This document shows positions 60,197 through 64,000 of a stretch of 64,000 nt of DNA, piece by piece. The stretch spans positions 48,459,095-48,523,094 of the forward strand of contig NC_084464.1 of the NCBI RefSeq assembly GCF_027409185.1, written 5' to 3'. The notes below the pieces were generated by a model. That model was not told the origin of the DNA. It ran no database searches and saw only the letters and a program-made list of their open reading frames with translations. Source of the DNA: Cynocephalus volans. Its lineage: Eukaryota; Chordata; Mammalia; Dermoptera; Cynocephalidae. Both the position numbers and the translations under genes were made by a program. Position 1 is the first letter of the stretch. Each line of letters starts with the position of its first letter.

Positions 60197-61572
60197 GTAG
60201 GATTTCAGAATGTACCGACTTCTTGGCTGTCTTCTGACTTTTCTCCTCCTCGGATCCAGTATGTATATATTTTTGCAGTTTAAGAAAACTGTGGTTCTGA
60301 CCATGCTTGACAGGAATAAAACTGTGTCAAGAGGGTGTGTCCTGGACTTTACAAATATGCCACTGGGATATGTGGCAGACAGGTTTTTTTCTCCCTCCTA
60401 GTCATTTAACTTGCAACGTAGACAAAATGTAAAACCTCTCTTCCTCATGGATGCTTTTTGGAGTGGCTTATTGTATATCTATGTATATTCTGGTCACTGC
60501 AAGGCACTGTTCCAGGTAGATGAAAGGCACTGTCCTTGTCCTCAGTGATGAGGGAATTGTTACATCTCCTTCTAGAAAACTGTAGGAATAAAGTTGATGC
60601 CTACCAAATCAGTATGGTCTAGAAAGCAGTCCCAAGACCCTTCAGGGGGTGCACAAAGCCAAAACTTTTTGTAATGATATTGAAAACTTCATTGCCCTTT
60701 CCACTCTCATTCTCTTGCAAGTGTCCAGTAGAGTTTTCCAGAGTCTATGACAGGTAATATTACAACTAATTGAATGCAAGAGCAGAAAGGAGAATCTAAC
60801 CTTTTTCTATTAGGCCAGACATCGAAGAGATTTGCAAAAATGGAAAACAGTACCTACTCTCCTCACTAAACTTTTTTTTGGAAATAGTTATTTTTCATTA
60901 AAAATATGTTATCTATGTTAATATAACATTGTTTTTTTAAAAACTGAGTTAAGAAATATTTTAAAATCTTTTCAGTTTTAATTTCTGATAATAAACATTG
61001 ATATCTATCCCACATAAACAAAAACTCGTTGGGGTCTGATTTTTGAGTGTACAACCTGAGACTACAAAGTTTGAGTATCATTGGTTTTAGAGGTAGCCTC
61101 CCTCAGGGGGTTGGACTTGACATTCCCATGAGAGCACTTTGAGCCCTTGTTTTCTATAGTGCTACCAAGTCAGTGCCTGGTATCATGCATTTGTACTCAT
61201 CACAGAGTGAGAGGCTTCCTGGTGGAAACAGGCTTATGTCATTTGGGGTATTCCCCATCCTTCTGCCTCCATGCTCCAGGGCAAACAGTTTGAATATCTC
61301 CTTCCTGTTTGCTTTTCCCAGCCTCAGCATTCATAAGTTTTGTATCCATATGGTGTTCTACTCAGAGCTCCCAGGAGGCTGCTTCATCTTGCAGCCATCT
61401 GGAGTGTAGCCAGAGGGATTTAAGATTTTCTCTTTCCTACCCCTCAGGGATTGATGTTTCTTGGCAGGGACTCGAGCCCCTTCTTGCTCTACTCACTTGG
61501 AACCCTAATTTCTCCATTCATCCCCTAAAATGTCACACGTGGTCATTATTTATTGTTTTCTTCTCCCTGTAG
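60197..61572 (+). other. CMTR1: CMTR1 intron, nothing recognised
   Basis: No supported feature. Confidence 0.5.
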
Positions 61573-61644
61573 AAAAAGATGATTATTGAAGATGAAACAG
61601 AGTTTTGTGGGGAAGAGCTGCTTCACAGTGTATTGCAGTGTAAG
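61573..61644 (+). CDS. CMTR1: CMTR1 coding exon
   Basis: 24 codons, phase 0/0, after ctccctgtag (61572) and before AAG|gtaagt. KKMIIEDETEFCGEELLHSV, then LQCK: residues 180-203, just before the methyltransferase domain. Human has RK at the first two positions. Confidence 0.95.
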
Positions 61645-61894
61645 GTAAGTCCTTGTGGCTAGATCCAGACTTGAAAACCTTATGTGAGGCGATTTGCTAG
61701 GCTTTTCCAGTTCTCCTTTTAAGTTAGTTGTGGAAGGGCTGAAGTTAAGGTTTTTCCTGGAGATTGGATGTGTGGCTTGGTACACATCTCCAAGGCATCC
61801 TTTTCCCTGGTAACTGTCCTGCCTTGTAGTGTTGTGATATCCCTGTGGTCAGCAGCCAGGAAAGGATTCACTTATCCTCAGTGGATTGGTTCTT

Positions 61895-62140
61895 TGCAAT
61901 CTTGAGGGGACCTGGTATAGTGAAAGGTTTGGAATCATTCTTTAGCATCTGATAGACCTGGATTCAAATCCTGGTTCTACAACTTCTTTTGCTGTGTGGC
62001 TTTGGACCAGTTGCTTTAGCTTCTCTGACTTTGAGTTCTCTCATCTGTCAAATGGGGAGAAAATACTCACTTCTCAGGGTTGTTGTGAGAGTTAAATGAA
62101 ATAGTGGGTGCAAAGCACCTGGGTAAATGTTAGCCTCCTC
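61895..62140 (+). repeat. MIR element
   Basis: ctggattcaaatcctggttc, tgtcaaatggggagaaaata and tcagggttgttgtgagagtt in MIR order. Confidence 0.88.
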
Positions 62141-62559
62141 TTGACAACATTTTTTGGCCTGATTACAAATCAGGAAGCACATTTCCTGGAGCAGAATGCG
62201 CTCCAGGAGGAAATGGGTTAGAGAAGAATGAGGGCCTCAGACTAGCCTCACAGAGGTTTTTTTGTCAGACATAGGGTTTGGAATATCCATAAGGTGACTG
62301 GAACTCAGGTGAAAAGATTTTTTTTTTTCCCCAGAGGGGAAATTGGAGAGGAGAGTTTGAGGGTAGAAGAGATCTCAACTGTATGGTAGTTGCCATCAGA
62401 AAACCCTGGGGTTGGTTCATTTCGTAAGCAAGCCCCGGTCAAGTGAGCCTTAATAATTTCAGAACTTTGATTCCTTGGAAAGCTGCTGCTGGCATGGAGT
62501 GGAGAAACAGATTTGCTCTGAGGGTTAGCAATGCCCAGAGGTGGCTATGTGTGTAGCAG

Positions 62560-62770
62560 CTGGTGCTTTTTTATTTTGTAAACTACTTGGCATGTGCCAG
62601 GAACTTGCTTATATTTTATTTTTTGCCATTTTACAGGTGAGGTTGTTGAGGGTCAGAGTGATTGAGAAATTTGTCTAGAGTCACATGACTAATCATTTCA
62701 GAGCTGAGATACAACAGGAGCCTAGCTTCTCAGAGGGCTGAGTCAGGCACCACAAGCTGTTAAGACCCCT
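62560..62770 (-). repeat. MIR element (antisense), diverged
   Basis: ggcatgtgccaggaacttgc, ccattttacaggtgaggtt and tctagagtcacatgactaat. Confidence 0.75.
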
Positions 62771-62830
62771 GTCCCATCCCAGAGGGTCTGGGATGATGCT
62801 TACCTTAAGATTCTGATTCTCTCTTGGCAG

Positions 62831-62925
62831 AGTGTATTTGATGTCCTGGATGGGGAGGAGATGCGGCGAGCTCGAACCCGGGCCAATCCCTATGAGATGA
62901 TTCGAGGTGTCTTCTTCCTAAACAG
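62831..62925 (+). CDS. CMTR1: CMTR1 coding exon: start of methyltransferase domain
   Basis: 95 bases (31 codons plus two), after ctcttggcag (62830) and before ACAG|gtttgc. [20 protein letters not shown], then [11 protein letters not shown]: residues 204-234 and two bases of R235. Identical to human in every residue read. Confidence 0.96.
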
Positions 62926-63041
62926 GTTTGCTGACATTTTCTTCCCCTCCCCTGACATGCATCTCTCCACCTTTTCTTTCGAGCCTCAGGTTTGCATACA
63001 TCTGGTACTGAGTCACGCTTTTTTGTCTTGCTTTGTTGCAG

Positions 63042-63114
63042 GGCAGCAATGAAGATGGCTAACATGGATTTTGTGTTTGATCGCATGTTCACAAATCCAC
63101 GGGACTCTTATGGG
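63042..63114 (+). CDS. CMTR1: CMTR1 coding exon with catalytic lysine K239
   Basis: 73 bases, after tttgttgcag (63041) and before GGG|gtgaga. It completes R235, then [20 protein letters not shown], then DSYG (to residue 259). The lysine of AAMK (AAG at 63052-63054) is residue 239 by count from the ATG, the first lysine of the K-D-K-E catalytic set known for cap methyltransferases of this fold. The next exon lies outside the window. Confidence 0.96.
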
Positions 63115-64000
63115 GTGAGAACAAGATCCTGCTTCTGAATTCATGGTGCTAAGCGGGCTTAAGCTTCAGTGGCTCAGAAATTGCCATTTGTTCAATGCTA
63201 GGAGAGTATTCCTACTGTGTGATAGAGATATATTTTGCTTTGAGCTCCTGAGATAGAGTCCCACAGTGCTTCTATGGTCCCAGGAGTGCCCCAATAAGCA
63301 GTTGTCTCCAGGGCTGCAGGCCCAGAGCCCCAGCCCCCAACTCTGCAGATCCTCTTGCTCACTCGAAGTAGAGTTGGGCAACAGTGGAGAAGGGACATTC
63401 TTGGGCAAAATGAGCAGCTTTGGCATCTGTAGTACTAGGGAACAGGGAGGTGAGGCCATGAGTTAGGGCCTGGATTGCCCTCTTGCATTCATTAAACGTA
63501 TATTTATCTAGCTCCTGCTTTGTGCCAGGCATTGGATGTATCATTTTGAATGAGGTAGATGTGATCTGTGTCCCCATGACACTTATGTCTGGACATTCTA
63601 GTGGATTTTAGATCTGGTAAGGGTGCAGGGCTATGATGTTTATAAAGCTTCTCTTGCTCATTGGAATTTGGAGGCCACTTGCCACCAGGAAGGTTTAGCC
63701 TTCCTCCTTCACATCGTGGATGAGGTAGAGTAGGGTCAGTGAGAAGGGTGAACACAGTCTTTACAGCTTATTTTCCAAATTGAAACTTGTGACATTGTCT
63801 GATTTGGGTGCTATTTCTGGTATGAGAGGGGAGTACTCTGGAGATAACGGTTTGAATGTTGAATGAAATGTGGACATTTCAGTGGGCATTTTCACTGGTC
63901 TATTTAAAATTACTTTCATGCTTGAAAATCTAGTCTGTGTTGTTGGGGTGTGGTGGGGAGAGATGCAGCCCTCATGAAGCAGATGGCATCATTTAAGTTC
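63115..64000 (+). other. CMTR1: CMTR1 intron to window end
   Basis: An L2/MIR-like trace near 63510-63620 (ctgctttgtgccaggcattgg). No further exon found before the edge. Confidence 0.5.

Larger units (their letters stand above)
42750..64000 (+). other. CMTR1: CMTR1 gene body (5' part; 3' end outside window)
   Basis: CMTR1 (FTSJD2, ISG95) is the nuclear cap-1 2'-O-ribose methyltransferase. It methylates the first transcribed nucleotide of capped mRNA using SAM (family knowledge). Visible are the promoter, a probable noncoding exon 1, and seven coding exons in frame giving residues 1-259 of about 835. Encoded in order: basic nuclear-localisation N-terminus, Ser/Asp-rich segment, G-patch (residues 87-133 in human), and the N-terminal part of the RrmJ-type methyltransferase fold up to K239. 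The SAM-binding loop, the other catalytic residues, the guanylyltransferase-like domain and the WW domain lie beyond the right edge. Intron 2 is about 10.6 kb and holds most of the mobile elements. Frame and sequence are intact. Confidence 0.95.

Overview
This is a piece of a placental-mammal nuclear genome. It has long introns with GT/AG splice sites, a CpG-island promoter, and dense interspersed repeats (L1, MIR, MaLR LTRs, MER5-type DNA transposons). About 17 copies of a tRNA-Ile-like SINE, as single or paired units ending in A-rich tails, are present, and no Alu was seen. From memory of mammalian SINE families, the tRNA-Ile monomer/dimer architecture fits the CYN SINEs of Dermoptera (flying lemurs, e.g. 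Galeopterus). The species call is an inference.

Two protein genes lie on the + strand, in the order known from human 6p21: RNF8, then CMTR1. RNF8 (1 to about 19950) enters the window inside an intron. Six coding exons are visible (6340-7080, 9352-9414, 10388-10477, 12693-12800, 14540-14744, 19477-19493). They encode the end of the FHA domain, a linker, the coiled coil, the C3HC4 RING and a five-residue tail. The 3' UTR has a poly(A) signal at 19923. CMTR1 starts at a CpG island near 42.6-43.0 kb that carries a full CRE, a GC box and an interferon-type (IRF) motif. Its first coding exon is 44937-45074, followed by 55644-55795, 57320-57478, 60104-60196, 61573-61644, 62831-62925 and 63042-63114. 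These give residues 1-259: basic N-terminus, G-patch, and the start of the 2'-O-methyltransferase fold up to the first catalytic lysine (K239). The gene runs off the right edge. All junctions keep frame and none of the visible exons is broken.

The 22 kb between the genes is mostly transposon debris: a + strand L1 (26.0-27.4 kb), an L1/HAL1-like tract (27.4-29.8 kb), an AG/TG microsatellite, a decayed hAT/ZBED-like transposase sequence (about 30.18-32.63 kb) split by an LTR and SINEs, and a long antisense L1 (33.7-40.3 kb) that hosts a 1.5 kb L1-derived composite lacking most of the coding region. In CMTR1 intron 2 there is a solo MaLR LTR, a truncated tRNA-Arg retropseudogene without a tail, and a complete two-LTR MaLR element with nested insertions. 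No CRISPR array, prokaryotic feature or intact transposon gene was found.

The two genes work in different pathways: RNF8 in ubiquitin signalling at DNA double-strand breaks, CMTR1 in mRNA cap-1 methylation. Nothing in the sequence suggests shared regulation.
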